A DNA stretch of 64,000 nt from Kitagawia praeruptora. Lineage: Eukaryota; Streptophyta; Magnoliopsida; Apiales; Apiaceae. Below are positions 12,227 through 25,040 of the stretch, in pieces. Under the pieces are notes generated by a model. That model was not told where the DNA came from. It was given only the letters and a program-made list of their open reading frames with translations, and searched no databases. The position numbers were made by a program, and so were the translations under genes. The first letter of the stretch is position 1. Each line of letters starts with the position of its first letter. Location: contig CM075351.1 in NCBI GenBank assembly GCA_037693485.1, positions 98,040,001 to 98,104,000 of the forward strand, given 5' to 3'.

Positions 12227-12440
12227 AAGGTTACAGTTCTCAGAAAGGATAGTAACTTAGGGAAGCAATCATAATGATACTAATAATAATAACAATAATA
12301 ATAATCCCATTAATACCTAGAGCTCTCATCGAGTTCACAGTCGGGTTATCGGATATAGCCCTGACTTCTAAGGCCCGTGAGGGAACTACTCCTTAAACCC
12401 TTCTTTTTGGTTAGTAACCTAGCTTATTTCCCTTGTGTAG

Positions 12441-13148
12441 ATGGAGGAGATACCAGACCCTGAGGCCTATGAGAGGGAGCATGATGAGGCACTACTGAGA
12501 GAGACTGAGGACCCTGTTGAGGATACTGATGCTGACTCTGAGACTGACCCTGTGATTGAGCTGATAGAGGACACTGAGGAGGAGGATCCCGATGAGGAGC
12601 CCTTTGTTGAGCCTGAACCTGTTACCCCCTCCCCTGTGGCCACTGATGAGGAGAGTGTGTGATCCGGTGAGGTCCGTGTTGTGTCACCCCCACCCTCTCC
12701 ACAGTCATTGAGCCCCACTTCTTCAGATGATGACTTCGAGGAGGATACTTCTAGCGAGGAGGAGCGTGACCCTACCCCTGCTCCTGCTCCTGCCCCTGTT
12801 ATGCCACCCCCACCACTGGACCTACCCCCAGTATCGGGCGCCGAGCACGCCTATGTGGTGCAGTTCCTGACCCGAGACTTACTTTCTGCGGAGGCCCGAC
12901 TTAACGAGGCGAGGAGGGTGATAGTGGAGGAGCGCGAGGCGCGCTTGAGGATCCAGGCTGAGATGAGGACTACTGTTGCTAGGAGGACTAGAGCTCGACT
13001 CCACAGGATTGAGAGGAGGAGTCACGAGAGGGTTCTCGGATTAGGGATCCGCGGGGGCGGAGTGATCCAGGCTAGGGATGTTAGACGTGTTGTGCGTCGT
13101 GCATTTGCCCGAGTGAGGACCTTGCTCCGTCGCGGTGCGGCCCCGTGA
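12441..13148 (+). pseudogene. Extra ORF before gag, Tekay copy 1 (235 codons, one internal TGA)
   Basis: A frame opens at ATG 12441, is broken by TGA at 12660-12662, and continues in the same frame to 13148. The predicted protein has three sections. The N-terminus is very acidic (Glu/Asp runs such as EDTEEEDPDEEP). The middle is Pro/Ser-rich with an Ala-Pro repeat. The C-terminus looks like a coiled coil (about codons 135-190) running into an Arg-rich tail (RRVVRRAFARVRTLLRRG). It lies between the PBS and gag, where an untranslated leader would be expected. I know no function and recognise no domain. Its consistent charge segregation and codon-like composition argue that it was once a protein. 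Copy 2 carries the same TGA. Confidence 0.55.
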
Positions 13149-13907
13149 TGTGTTATTGATAGCTCAGTCCCCTAGGTTCAGATGACCTTAGTATGTCGAT
13201 TTTGCGGGATAGTTGACTTGTGCAGTGGCGTCCTTTCTGACCAGTGGATGAGTAGACTGACCTACATATATGTAGATGTGACTTCGGATAGTATGTACGG
13301 ATGTAGCCCTACTTTTGTGTAGCCCTGACTATTCGGATTATGTACTTGTATTTGTTCCACTTTTGCTAGACTTTGACATCGGAACTATGTATTTGGCTCT
13401 AACATCCAAACTTTGTGACCACCCTTGTACCGTACTTATTTAGTTTCAGTTTCCTTGATATTGTCTCAACTGTTTTACTTTCCGATGCCATGCTCTACTG
13501 TTTTGATATACAACTGTGATTATACAACTGCTACAAGCCACAAATACAACCATGCTGTTTCAAATTTACGATATGCGATTTCAAATTGTTCTCCAAATTT
13601 TTCCAAAATGTTCCTACAATCTTTCTAAAATAAACCTTTCAAAAAAAAAAAAACGGTTTTAGTTATTTAAAATTTTGAAAATATTTCTATAAGTTCGAAG
13701 TTTTGAAATCTTGGAAATTCCTACAAATGTTTTCGAACCACGTAACGACTTCCCCTAAAAAGGTTTTACAGTTTATCGCCATCATAAGGGCACTACGAGT
13801 TTCGAAATTTTAACCCTGTATAAAGAGGAACAATACGTTCCTGACTTCTCTAAATACGGTCAAATAATCTGCAAACCCTAACCCATTTTTGTCTTATTAT
13901 CAGAATC
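13149..13907 (+). other. Untranslated stretch between the extra ORF and gag, Tekay copy 1
   Basis: AT-rich, including an A run near 13641. No credible coding frame. The short ORF at 13425-13628 lacks recognisable features. The same stretch in copy 2 is 23070-23828. Confidence 0.6.
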
Positions 13908-15119
13908 ATGCCACCCAGAAGAATGAACACTCGAGCTCAACCGGCCAACTCTGAAGGCCAGGGTAGCCACCATGGGCCGGAAGGCCACCAAAACCGAGAG
14001 AGAGAGGATCAGAACCTGAGCGAGGATGAAGGTAGTGACTATAACTTGTTTGATAACTCTGAGTATGATGAAGAGGAAGCTGAAGATGATACCCTGGAGG
14101 TGGAAAACCCAAGGAGAGACCCTATGGAGCGATTCATGGACCTACTCAGGCAGAACTTGGACCGTCCCCCGGTTCAGCCACCACCCAACAATGCGAATGC
14201 CAATGCCTTTCGGAATTTCAAATCCCTGAAACCCCCGGAGTTTAAGGGAACTGCAGACCTGGTCGAGGCAAGAGCCTGGCTGAAAGAAATGGAAAAATCT
14301 TTTGAGATACTAGGAGTCGCTGAAGAGCAGAAAACTGTTTTCGCCACCTACCTCCTGAAGGGTGAGGCAAACTACTGGTGGGAAGCTAAAAAAAATTTGG
14401 AGGGAAGAGGTGTGGTGACCTGGGAGAGGTTTAGCGAGTTGTTCTTGGAAAAGTATTTCCCTAGGTTCATGGAAACACAAATGGAGCTGAAATTTTTGGA
14501 ACTCAAGCAAGGTAACATGACGGTGGCCGAGTATGAGGCAAGATTTACTGAGCTGTCAAGGTTTGTGCCGGAATATGTGAACTCTGAGGTGAAGAGGGCC
14601 CGAAGGTTTCAATTGGGGCTAAAGCAATGGATTTAGAATCGTGTGGCGGTTCTTGAGCTGACAGACTATGCCACCCTGGTACAGAAAGCATCGATTGTTG
14701 AGGCTGGAAGTGAACAGATGCAGAAGGAGAGGGAAGGAAAGAAGAGGAAGTTTGACAGTCGAAAGGGAAACTCTGCGGGAGGGAGCGTTTCGAGCAAGTT
14801 TAAGCGAGGAACAGTGTCCCAGCCCAGCGGAAACTTTGGAACCAAGAGAGCTGAAAGTTGGAGTGTGGGCCAGGGCGGCCGACCACAGGGATCATCGTAC
14901 TCTACCCCACCCCGAGCCCCACTCCCGGAATGCAATAAATGTGGAAGGAAACATGCGGGCGTGTGTAACCTGCAAGATGTGAAGTGCTTCAAGTGTGGGC
15001 TGACGGGACATTATGCTAACACCTGTCGAGGGACTAGTAACAACACCAGTGCTGGAGGTAATTGCTTCAAGTGTGGGAAACCAGGGCACCGAATGAGGGA
15101 ATGTATGTCCTCTGGGCCA
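13908..15119 (+). pseudogene. gag: Tekay gag, copy 1 (in-frame TAG)
   Basis: Gag forms the particle and binds RNA. The ATG at 13908 opens with MPPRRMNTR, a typical start in this clade, followed by an acidic segment and a capsid-type gag domain (about nt 14260-14660; motifs YWWEAKKN, FLEKYFP, FLELKQG). A TAG at 14634-14636 interrupts the frame in the capsid domain; codons continue in the same frame. Three zinc knuckles follow: a shortened CNKCGRKHAGVC, then CFKCGLTGHYANTC and CFKCGKPGHRMREC (CX2CX4HX4C). Gag and pol share one frame from 13908 to 18593, so this was a single polyprotein. The stop is one transition away from a sense codon. Confidence 0.9.
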
Positions 15120-16628
15120 GCTGCATCAAGAGTGAGTGGAACTGCTTCTAACAGGGCCCCTACTGCAAGAACTTTTAACATGACTGTGCAAGATGCCGTG
15201 AGGAACACGGATGTGATCGCAGGTACCCTACTACTCAACTCAGTTAATGCGAATGTTTTATTTGATTCGGGAGCTACCAAGTCTTTCATATCTCTAGATT
15301 TTGTAAGTCAATTAGGCCTTAAGACTGAACCACTGAGAGACAGACTGCAAGTAGAGATAGCAAACCATGAAATTATTCCTGTTAACCAAGTATGCCCAGG
15401 TTGCGACCTAGAAATAGAAGGGCGACACTTTTGGGTAGATTTAATACCTTTTAAATTAGGGGAGTTTGACGTAATAATAGGTATGGATTGGTTGACAACC
15501 CATGGAGCTCAGATTGATTGCGTGAAGAAGAAAGTGAGTTTAAGATTGCCAGGGGATGAGGAAGTAGTGTTTAGTGGAAAACGATAAACCCAAAAGTTTC
15601 TGACTATGATTCAAGCAAAAAGGCTGTTACGTAAAGGATGCGAGGCCTATTTAGCCTATGTAAAGGATACCAAAAAGGAGGCGCCAAACCTACAGGAAAT
15701 CCCAGTCGTTAATGAGTTCGCGGACGTATTTCCGGATGATCTTCCAGGACTACCACCTGATAGAGACATCGAGTTCGCTATAGATTTAGTTCCGGGCACG
15801 GCCCCAATTTCAAAGGCCCCGTATAGGCTAGCCCCAGTGGAGATGAAAGAGTTGGCCACTCAATTGCAAGAGCTGTTGGATAAAGGAATGATAAGACCTA
15901 GTGTGTCACCGTGGGGAGCCCCGGTGCTATTCGTGAAAAAGAAGGATGGCAGTATGAGATTATGCATAGACTACAGGGAGTTGAATAAGGTGACCATCAA
16001 GAATAAGTATCCTTTGCCCAGAATAGATGACCTGTTTGACCAACTAAAGGACGCGGTTTATTTTTCCAAGATCGATTTGAGAACCAGGTACCACCAGTTA
16101 AGGATTAAGCCAGAAGATATACCAAAGACGGCCTTTCGCACCCGGTACGGACACTATGAGTTTTTAGTAATGTCGTTTGGGTTAACAAATGCACCCGCAG
16201 CTTTCATGGACTTAATGAATCGAGTCTTCAAGAAGTACCTGGACAAGTGCGTTATAGTCTTCATCGATGACATCTTAATTTATTCCAAGACGAAGGAAGA
16301 ACATGCAGAGCACTTGAGGATTGTATTGGGAGCATTAAGAGAAGAAAAGTTGTACACTAAGTTCTCGAAGTGTGAATTTTGGTTGAAGGAAGTTCAGTTT
16401 TTGGGGCATGTGATTAGCGAACAAGGCATCCTAGTGGACCCAGCCAAAATAGAGGCTGTATCAAATTGGGAGAGACCAACCACTCTGACAGAGGTGAGAA
16501 GTTTCATAGGATTGGCCGGCTACTATAGAAGATTTGTCCAAGACTTTGCCAAGATAGCAGCCCCTTTGACCCGGCTAACCCGCAAGACCGAGAAGTTTGT
16601 GTGGACTGAAAAATGCGAAGAGAGCTAA
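15120..16628 (+). pseudogene. pol: Tekay protease and reverse transcriptase, copy 1 (TAA inside and at the end)
   Basis: This is the same frame as gag. The aspartic protease has its active-site triad as DSGAT (nt 15264-15278) and a second conserved part at VIIGMDWL. A TAA at 15585-15587 separates it from reverse transcriptase, which copies element RNA into DNA. RT shows VKKKDGSMRLCIDYRELNK, NKYPLPRIDDL and the catalytic FIDD (nt 16260-16271). The palm segment reads DLRTRYHQ where the clade usually has DLRSGYHQ, so a conserved glycine is replaced by arginine. A second TAA at 16626-16628 closes this part just before RNase H. Both stops are single transitions from CAA. Confidence 0.92.
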
Positions 16629-17999
16629 GAGTTGAAAAAGAGGTTGGTGACAGCACCAGTACTAGCCCTACCGGATGATAAGGGAGATTTTGTGATTTAT
16701 AGCGATGCATCCCATAAAGGTTTAGGGTGTGTGCTTATGCAGCACGGTAAGGTGATTGCGTATGCGTCCAGACAACTTAAGGAGTATGAGATAAGATACC
16801 CCACCCATGATTTGGAATTAGCAGCAATAGTCTTTGCTTTGAATATCTGGAGACATTATCTTTACGGAGAAAAGTGTGAAATCTACACGGATCACAAGAG
16901 CTTAAAGTACATATTCACTCAGAAAGAGTTAAACATGAGGCAGAGGAGATGGTTAGAGCTAATCAAGGATTATGATTGTGAGATTCATTATCACCCAGGG
17001 AAGGCCAACGTAGTGGCCGATGCACTTAGCCGAAAGGAGAAGCTCAAGATGATAACGTCAGTGGACGAAGTGATCAAGGCCCTCGAGAGGCTGGAGATTG
17101 AGGTGAGGTTGCCAGGAATTGGCCAAGAGAGTCTAATGGAAATAAAAGTCCAACCACCGCTATTGGAAAAGATTAAGTTATGCCAGGAAAAGAAGATAGA
17201 AGAAGAAAAGAATTCGATGGAGAAAATTTTGACTGGCGAAGAAATTAGGTGTGAGAAGGACGGGAATGGAGTTATGAGGTACACATCTAGGATATGGATT
17301 CCGAATGTTCGAGAGTTAAAAGACGAGATTTTGCAAGAGGCTCATAGTTCAAAGTACTCAATCCACCCTGGAGGCACTAAGATGTATAGAGATTTAAGAG
17401 AATACTATTGGTGGCCTAATATGAAAAAGGACGTGGCAGAGTGGGTAAGTAAGTGTTTGACATGTCAAAGAGTAAAGGCCGAACACCAGAGGCCCAGCGG
17501 ATTGTTGCAACCCTTAGAGATACCCGAGTGGAAGTGGGAGCAGATTGCGATGGACTTTGTGGTCGGATTACCAAGGACCAAGACGAATCATGATGCCATT
17601 TGGGTAATTATCGATAGGTTGACCAAGTCAGCACATTTTCTTCCAATCAACGAGAGATATACTGTCGACAAGCTGGCAGATATTTACTTAAAGGAGATTG
17701 TGGTTAGACATGGGGTTCCTGTGAGCATTGTATCAGATAGAGACCCAAGATTCAACTCCCGGTTCTGGAGGAGTTTTCAGGATTGTGTGGGGACTAAGTT
17801 AAACATGAGTACTGCATACCATCCCCAAACAGACGGACAGAGCGAGAGAACCATCCAGACCATCGAGGACATGCTGAGAGTATGTGCCATAGATTTCAAG
17901 GGAAGTTGGGACGACCACTTGCCGTTGATCGAATTTTCCTACAACAACAGTTACCATGCGAGTATAGGCATGCCCCCATATGAGGCTTTGTACGGATGA
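16629..17999 (+). pseudogene. pol: Tekay RNase H and integrase core, copy 1 (ends at in-frame TGA)
   Basis: RNase H, which removes RNA from the RNA-DNA hybrid, is recognised by VIYSDASHKGLG, EIYTDHKSLKYI and NVVADALSR. Integrase follows with its zinc-binding His/Cys module (histidines near HSSKYSIHPG, then CLTC). The DDE core has D at nt 17553 (MDFVVG), D at 17736 (SDRDPRF) and E at 17844 (GQSERTIQ), with 35 residues between the last two, the expected spacing. The core ends at YEALYG, where TGA (17997-17999) replaces what is normally an Arg codon. The reading frame continues past it. Confidence 0.92.
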
Positions 18000-18593
18000 A
18001 GATGTCGGTCTCCTTTGTGTTGGGAAGAAGTTGGAGAGCGGAAGATTTTAGGACATGAACTGGTCCAACGGACAAGAGAAACTATCGAGCTCATAAGAGG
18101 ACGGCTGGTAGCGGCCCAAGACAGACAGAAAAAGTATGCGGACCAGACCCGCAAGGACAAAGAATATGTGGTAGGAGAGTTTGTGATGTTAAAAGTATCA
18201 CCGTGGAAGGGATTGATGAGATTTGGTAAGAAGGGGAAACTAAGCCCGAGATTTATTGGACCTTTTGAGATCTTGAAACGAGTTGGAAAGTTAGCCTATG
18301 AATTGGCTTTACCTCCGAGCTTACAGCAAGTACATAATGTGTTCCATGTGTCCATGTTACGACCCTATCATACCGACTTCCGACATGTGATAGAACACGA
18401 TCAAGTGGATCTGCAACCAGACTTAACATATGTGGAGAAACCCGTAGAGATTATGGATAGAAAAGAACAGGTGCTGAGGAATAAGGTTGTCAAACTAGTG
18501 AGAGTCTTGTGGAGGAACCAGAATGTCGAAGAATCAACATGGGAACTAGAAAGCGCAATGCGTGAAAAGCACCCCCAGCTGTTTTCAACCTGA
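18000..18593 (+). pseudogene. pol: Tekay integrase C-terminus with GPY/F module and chromodomain, copy 1
   Basis: It continues the pol frame after the TGA. A GPY/F module is visible (SPRFIGPFEILKRVG, then VHNVFHVSMLRPY), followed by a C-terminal chromodomain (PVEIMDRKEQVLRNK ... VLWRNQNVEESTWELE). In chromoviruses this domain is thought to steer integration toward particular chromatin. It ends at the TGA 18591-18593, 33 bp before LTR 2. The chromodomain looks complete but could not be made as part of a polyprotein because of the upstream stops. Confidence 0.92.
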
Positions 18594-18613
18594 TTCCGGG
18601 ACGGAATCCTTTT

Positions 18614-18626
18614 AAGGAGGGGAGGC
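18614..18626 (+). other. Polypurine tract, Tekay copy 1
   Basis: AAGGAGGGGAGGC lies directly against LTR 2 and would prime plus-strand DNA synthesis. Confidence 0.8.
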
Positions 18627-21600
18627 TGTAAGAACCCTAATTTTTGGTAATATTTTATTTTATTTAATATCTTGTGGCAATGTCAATATGGAACCTTTCT
18701 GGTCATCCCTGTGATTAATAGAATTGATTATCTGAGAAACTGTGTTGTTGTATTCCCTATGTAAGATAAAAAGGGAGATTGTGAAGGCAGGAGTCTTATT
18801 GTTAGTGAGATTTATAAAACTTGGGATTTGAGAATGATTAGAGTGTTACAAGATTTATTAAGGATCATGACAAGGAATTATGGACATTAGAGGAATTTAC
18901 ACAATTAGTACTTAAGGAATTATAGGGGAAATCCCTACGCGACAAAATATTATTACGAGAGATTAATTAAGATACGATACGAATTAAAGATTAGATAATA
19001 AGCATTGGTGGGAGAATAATAATACAAGGAGTAGTATTGCATGCAAGCTCATGCAACCAAGTAGTTAGAAACCTAGCAAACTAGTTGGCCATTGGAAGAT
19101 GAATAGTGTTTAGTTACATGCTTTTTGAAAAAGGAGGAGACATGTAGTACAAAGAGCCATGCCTATAGCCATATCTAGGCTTGTACCATACTAATACATA
19201 CAATTATATGTATCACCCAATCAAACACTCAACCAACTCAAACACAAAAAGAAATCAAAAGCTCTCCCCCCCCCCCTTGAACACAACTCTCGGCCAAGAA
19301 CAAAGTGAGGAAGAAAGAAATTTCTTTCTCCCACTTCTCATCACTCATAAATCATAACATAATTCCTAGGTCATCTACATCATCTAAGCAAGGTATGCTA
19401 GCAATTTCACTCCATTTCATCCATCCAATTCCAAGTTATAAATTGTTAAAGTTTGGATGAATAGTAACCAAGTTCGTTCTTCCTTTAGATCTTGCATTGT
19501 GAGTATTGTAGGAGGCCATCTAAGGTGTTTTTAAGTTGTATAAAGATTGTTCAAAGTCTCTAGGAGCTCAAGAAGGTATGAAATCTCAAACCACCCTTGG
19601 TTATGTGTTGTTCATGTAGTATGGTAGTAGATCCATGCATTTTAGGGGTTATCTTGAATGTATATGTATTGGATAACATGGATCTTGGGTTTTGATGTTG
19701 AGATGGTGAATTTTATGACTATGGTGAATATATATATCTCCATGAGTGTTATGAGTCATGATCTAAGTGTTTTAAGTGGTGTTTATGTTATGGAAGCATG
19801 AAAAATGGTTGATCTAAGTGATTTGAGCTTGCTGATTTTGTCCAGGAACTTTGATCTGTGTTGTAGCACGAATTTGAACACCCAAATGATGTCCCCTGAT
19901 GTCCTACCTTATATTGTTGGAAAGATAATTGAATGTAGTTTCTGGATATGTAAGATTCATAGCTAGGTGATGTGTGGATTTTTAGTTATGGCCGGAGGAG
20001 TGATTTTTGTTTCTGGACTATGGACTGCATAAAGTGACCCCCTTGTGAACCTTGTTTAAGCACCTTAAAAAATATTTGGGATCATGGAAAAATTTGAGAA
20101 CGTAGGTAATGCAGTGGTGAAGACCACCCAAAAGGAATTGGATTAAAATATGAATTTTTGGATTTTATAAAAATGCTAGAGTAAAATTCGCGCAATGGAA
20201 AAAGGTCGATTAGTGGAACATTATTCTAGGGTTAGTGGTTATGGTTCGAACGTGGTAACTAAATTAAGTCGAGTAAGTGACGAGCGTAAACGAGTGATGT
20301 CATGGACCTATAGTGGGGCTAGGGAGTCATAAGACGAAGTCGTTAAGTTAATTTCGTATCCCCTTAAAACCCCGTAATTAGAAAGAAGTTGTTAAGGTAC
20401 TAACGAACGATTATTGTTTATGTATAGATCGTTCGAATTCGCACGCTCGACCACCCCAACCAAACCAAGGCAAGTTTACTTTTCAAAACTTATACATATA
20501 CAAGGATTTTCACTGTTGTGTTTGTAGTTTTCAATTATATCAAATGCTATGATTATCGAAGTATTGATGCGATTGAGATTGTATAAGTACATATATGCTT
20601 GTACCCCTTGAACTTAGATTAAAACGTTTTCTTCGGACAACGACTCTAGCAATAGAGGTCGTAGCGGTCCGTATTTACCCATTGACCGGGGAGCGGTATA
20701 TTATTATATCGTATCTAGATTGCGAAAATCCGAAGGGTCATTCGGGAAGTATCATATACTCAAGTATTATATTCATATCTTCGTAAATACTCGAAACCCT
20801 ATCTTGGATTAAAAGTTTATTTTATTAAATAATTATTTTGTTAATTATTAATATTAAATCTTAAAATATCATTTAATAATTATTGTTCACTATTTTAAAA
20901 ACAAAGTTAATCCAAGATACCTTTTAATACTTTCAAACTCGAACTTTTTCGAACTCAAAACATTTTCGAAAACCCCCGGTCAGGTTCTGCTTCTTGTACG
21001 ATTTCAAGAATTATCGGTCGACTGATGTCGAACCACAACTACTCTGTTTTCAATCAAAATCAAGTTTTTAAAAGAAAAAGAAAAAGGGACTCTGGCAGGT
21101 GTGGGAACCGTTGACGAACGATTCCCGGGATGTGTAAGCGGTCGTGAGCCAGGCGGTCCATCACTTATTATTCCGGCCCAGGTGTTGCCGAAGGATGATT
21201 ACGGATGTAGTTTTTATCGAGGGTGATTACGGATGTAGTTTTCACTCGGGGATAGTTACGGATGTAGTTTCTATCCTTCTACCGGTAGAGAAGACCCGCG
21301 GATTATTGGACTCGGATGTGGCGACTGATCATCGTCAATCCCTGTCAGGTTTTATGTTTTCTTTAAGTCCCATTCCTCCACTTTGGAAAAATGCTTTGAC
21401 ACTGCATCTTAGGCCTATGTGCCAGTTGCCGATAGTGTCCTATTTTGATGAGAAAGACGTTGACTTTATGCAGTAGCTAGAACTGCAAGGTTATTTTGAA
21501 AACAAGGGCACGTACTGGTGCACCTTTGAAATTTACCAATAATGACAAGTGATTTTATAACTGATTGATACAACGAGTTTAATGACTGTTATACATATGA

Positions 21601-22130
21601 AATGTTATATTGCTTATCTTATACCTATATTCTTGCTGAGCTATAGTTGCTCACTCTTGCTTGTTTTCAAATTTTACAAACACAACAGCTAAGAGAAATG
21701 GCAAGAACCTGTCAGACTGTTCGAAAGCAGGTGACTAGACCCCAGGCTGCAGTTGAGATCCCACCGGTAGGCCCCATTAGCCGGATTGGTTGGCAGCTTT
21801 TGTTAGTACGTTTTATTTATAAGTATGACCTGTGCAAGGCAGTGTACCGTAACAAACTTTCAAGCCGCCAACTTCGCTTCATATCGAAGTGTTGCTGGTA
21901 GCATAAATGCTATTTAATTCGGTCTGTAATAACTCTAAAATTCTTACTTTTGCTTATTCATACGTATGACGTTTCTGAGACTCTAACCTGTGTGTGTGTG
22001 TGTGTGCGGTGTGAGTTTATTGTGGGGTCGATGGTTGTTTATTTATATTATGTGCAAGAACAAGTATGTTATTAATGGAAAATGGACCGTGAGCGCCTAG
22101 ATCTCCGACCCCGGATCTGGGGGCGTCACA
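18627..22130 (+). repeat. Tekay LTR 2 (middle, 3,504 bp, chimeric)
   Basis: It has the same ends as LTR 1. At four sites in its left quarter (offsets about 616-876) it matches LTR 3 and not LTR 1. At four sites further right (offsets about 2515, 2588, 2640 and 3378) it matches LTR 1 and not LTR 3. It has a PPT on its left and a PBS on its right, so it serves as both the 3' LTR of unit 1 and the 5' LTR of unit 2. Confidence 0.93.
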
Positions 22131-22134
22131 GAAA

Positions 22135-22147
22135 TGGTATCAGAGAG
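22135..22147 (+). other. PBS, Tekay copy 2
   Basis: Identical to the copy 1 PBS, TGGTATCAGAGAG. Confidence 0.85.
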
Positions 22148-22361
22148 AAGGTTACAGTTCTCAGAAAGGATAGTAACTTAGGGAAGCAATCATAATGATA
22201 CTAATAATAATAACAATAATAATAATCCCATTAATACCTAGAGCTCTCATCGAGTTCACAGTCGGGTTATCGGATATAGCCCTGACTTCTAAGGCCCGTG
22301 AGGGAACTACTCCTTAAACCCTTCTTTTTGGTTAGTAACCTAGCTTATTTCCCTTGTGTAG

Positions 22362-23069
22362 ATGGAGGAGATACCAGACCCTGAGGCCTATGAGAGGGAG
22401 CATGATGAGGCACTACTGAGAGAGACTGAGGACCCTGTTGAGGATACTGATGCTGACTCTGAGACTGACCCTGTGATTGAGCTGATAGAGGACACTGAGG
22501 AGGAGGATCCCGATGAGGAGCCCTTTGTTGAGCCTGAACCTGTTACCCCCTCCCCTGTGGCCACTGATGAGGAGAGTGTGTGATCCGGTGAGGTCCGTGT
22601 TGTGTCACCCCCACCCTCTCCACAGTCATTGAGCCCCACTTCTTCAGATGATGACTTCGAGGAGGATACTTCTAGCGAGGAGGAGCGTGACCCTACCCCT
22701 GCTCCTGCTCCTGCCCCTGTTATGCCACCCCCACCACTGGACCTACCCCCAGTATCGGGCGCCGAGCACGCCTATGTGGTGCAGTTCCTGACCCGAGACT
22801 TACTTTCTGCGGAGGCCCGACTTAACGAGGCGAGGAGGGTGATAGTGGAGGAGCGCGAGGCGCGCTTGAGGATCCAGGCTGAGATGAGGACTACTGTTGC
22901 TAGGAGGACTAGAGCTCGACTCCACAGGATTGAGAGGAGGAGTCACGAGAGGGTTCTCGGATTAGGGATCCGCGGGGGCGGAGTGATCCAGGCTAGGGAT
23001 GTTAGACGTGTTGTGCGTCGTGCATTTGCCCGAGTGAGGACCTTGCTCCGTCGCGGTGCGGCCCCGTGA
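22362..23069 (+). pseudogene. Extra ORF before gag, Tekay copy 2 (same internal TGA)
   Basis: It has the same acidic, Pro-rich, coiled-coil and Arg-rich layout as 12441-13148, and the same TGA (22581-22583). The copies look identical over this ORF by eye. Shared damage means that the stop predates the duplication. Function unknown. Confidence 0.55.
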
Positions 23070-23828
23070 TGTGTTATTGATAGCTCAGTCCCCTAGGTTC
23101 AGATGACCTTAGTATGTCGATTTTGCGGGATAGTTGACTTGTGCAGTGGCGTCCTTTCTGACCAGTGGATGAGTAGACTGACCTACATATATGTAGATGT
23201 GACTTCGGATAGTATGTACGGATGTAGCCCTACTTTTGTGTAGCCCTGACTATTCGGATTATGTACTTGTATTTGTTCCACTTTTGCTAGACTTTGACAT
23301 CGGAACTATGTATTTGGCTCTAACATCCAAACTTTGTGACCACCCTTGTACCGTACTTATTTAGTTTCAGTTTCCTTGATATTGTCTCAACTGTTTTACT
23401 TTCCGATGCCATGCTCTACTGTTTTGATATACAACTGTGATTATACAACTGCTACAAGCCACAAATACAACCATGCTGTTTCAAATTTACGATATGCGAT
23501 TTCAAATTGTTCTCCAAATTTTTCCAAAATGTTCCTACAATCTTTCTAAAATAAACCTTTCAAAAAAAAAAAAACGGTTTTAGTTATTTAAAATTTTGAA
23601 AATATTTCTATAAGTTCGAAGTTTTGAAATCTTGGAAATTCCTACAAATGTTTTCGAACCACGTAACGACTTCCCCTAAAAAGGTTTTACAGTTTATCGC
23701 CATCATAAGGGCACTACGAGTTTCGAAATTTTAACCCTGTATAAAGAGGAACAATACGTTCCTGACTTCTCTAAATACGGTCAAATAATCTGCAAACCCT
23801 AACCCATTTTTGTCTTATTATCAGAATC

Positions 23829-25040
23829 ATGCCACCCAGAAGAATGAACACTCGAGCTCACCCGGCCAACTCTGAAGGCCAGGGTAGCCACCATGGGCCG
23901 GAAGGCCACCAAAACCGAGAGAGAGAGGATCAGAACCTGAGCGAGGATGAAGGTAGTGACTATAACTTGTTTGATAACTCTGAGTATGATGAAGAGGAAG
24001 CTGAAGATGATACCCTGGAGGTGGAAAACCCAAGGAGAGACCCTATGGAGCGATTCATGGACCTACTCAGGCAGAACTTGGACCGTCCCCCGGTTCAGCC
24101 ACCACCCAACAATGCGAATGCCAATGCCTTTCGGAATTTCAAATCCCTGAAACCCCCGGAGTTTAAGGGAACTGCAGACCTGGTCGAGGCAAGAGCCTGG
24201 CTGAAAGAAATGGAAAAATCTTTTGAGATACTAGGAGTCGCTGAAGAGCAGAAAACTGTTTTCGCCACCTACCTCCTGAAGGGTGAGGCAAACTACTGGT
24301 GGGAAGCTAAAAAAAATTTGGAGGGAAGAGGTGTGGTGACCTGGGAGAGGTTTAGCGAGTTGTTCTTGGAAAAGTATTTCCCTAGGTTCATGGAAACACA
24401 AATGGAGCTGAAATTTTTGGAACTCAAGCAAGGTAACATGACGGTGGCCGAGTATGAGGCAAGATTTACTGAGCTGTCAAGGTTTGTGCCGGAATATGTG
24501 AACTCTGAGGTGAAGAGGGCCCGAAGGTTTCAATTGGGGCTAAAGCAATGGATTTAGAATCGTGTGGCGGTTCTTGAGCTGACAGACTATGCCACCCTGG
24601 TACAGAAAGCATCGATTGTTGAGGCTGGAAGTGAACAGATGCAGAAGGAGAGGGAAGGAAAGAAGAGGAAGTTTGACAGTCGAAAGGGAAACTCTGCGGG
24701 AGGGAGCGTTTCGAGCAAGTTTAAGCGAGGAACAGTGTCCCAGCCCAGCGGAAACTTTGGAACCAAGAGAGCTGAAAGTTGGAGTGTGGGCCAGGGCGGC
24801 CGACCACAGGGATCATCGTACTCTACCCCACCCCGAGCCCCACTCCCGGAATGCAATAAATATGGAAGGAAACATGCGGGCGTGTGTAACCTGCAAGATG
24901 TGAAGTGCTTCAAGTGTGGGCTGACGGGACATTATGCTAACACCTGTCGAGGGACTAGTAACAACACCAGTGCTGGAGGTAATTGCTTCAAGTGTGGGAA
25001 ACCAGGGCACCGAATGAGGGAATGTATGTCCTCTGGGCCA
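23829..25040 (+). pseudogene. gag: Tekay gag, copy 2 (in-frame TAG, first knuckle altered)
   Basis: It corresponds to 13908-15119 with the same TAG (24555-24557). Two amino-acid differences from copy 1 are visible. Gln is His near the N-terminus (RAHPANS). The second cysteine of the first, shortened zinc knuckle is Tyr (CNKYGRK), a G-to-A change that should destroy that knuckle. The two standard knuckles remain. Confidence 0.9.

Noticed and set aside
12467..12718. 83-codon minus Ser-rich ORF and other antisense frames over gag/pol
   Set aside because: These are shadows of the acidic pre-gag ORF and of the polyprotein; the composition follows from the opposite strand.
13908..18593. Programmed stop-codon readthrough or recoding in the Tekay polyprotein
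   Set aside because: There are four different-context stops in capsid, PR/RT, RT/RH and integrase. Known families have one open frame here, so these are mutations.
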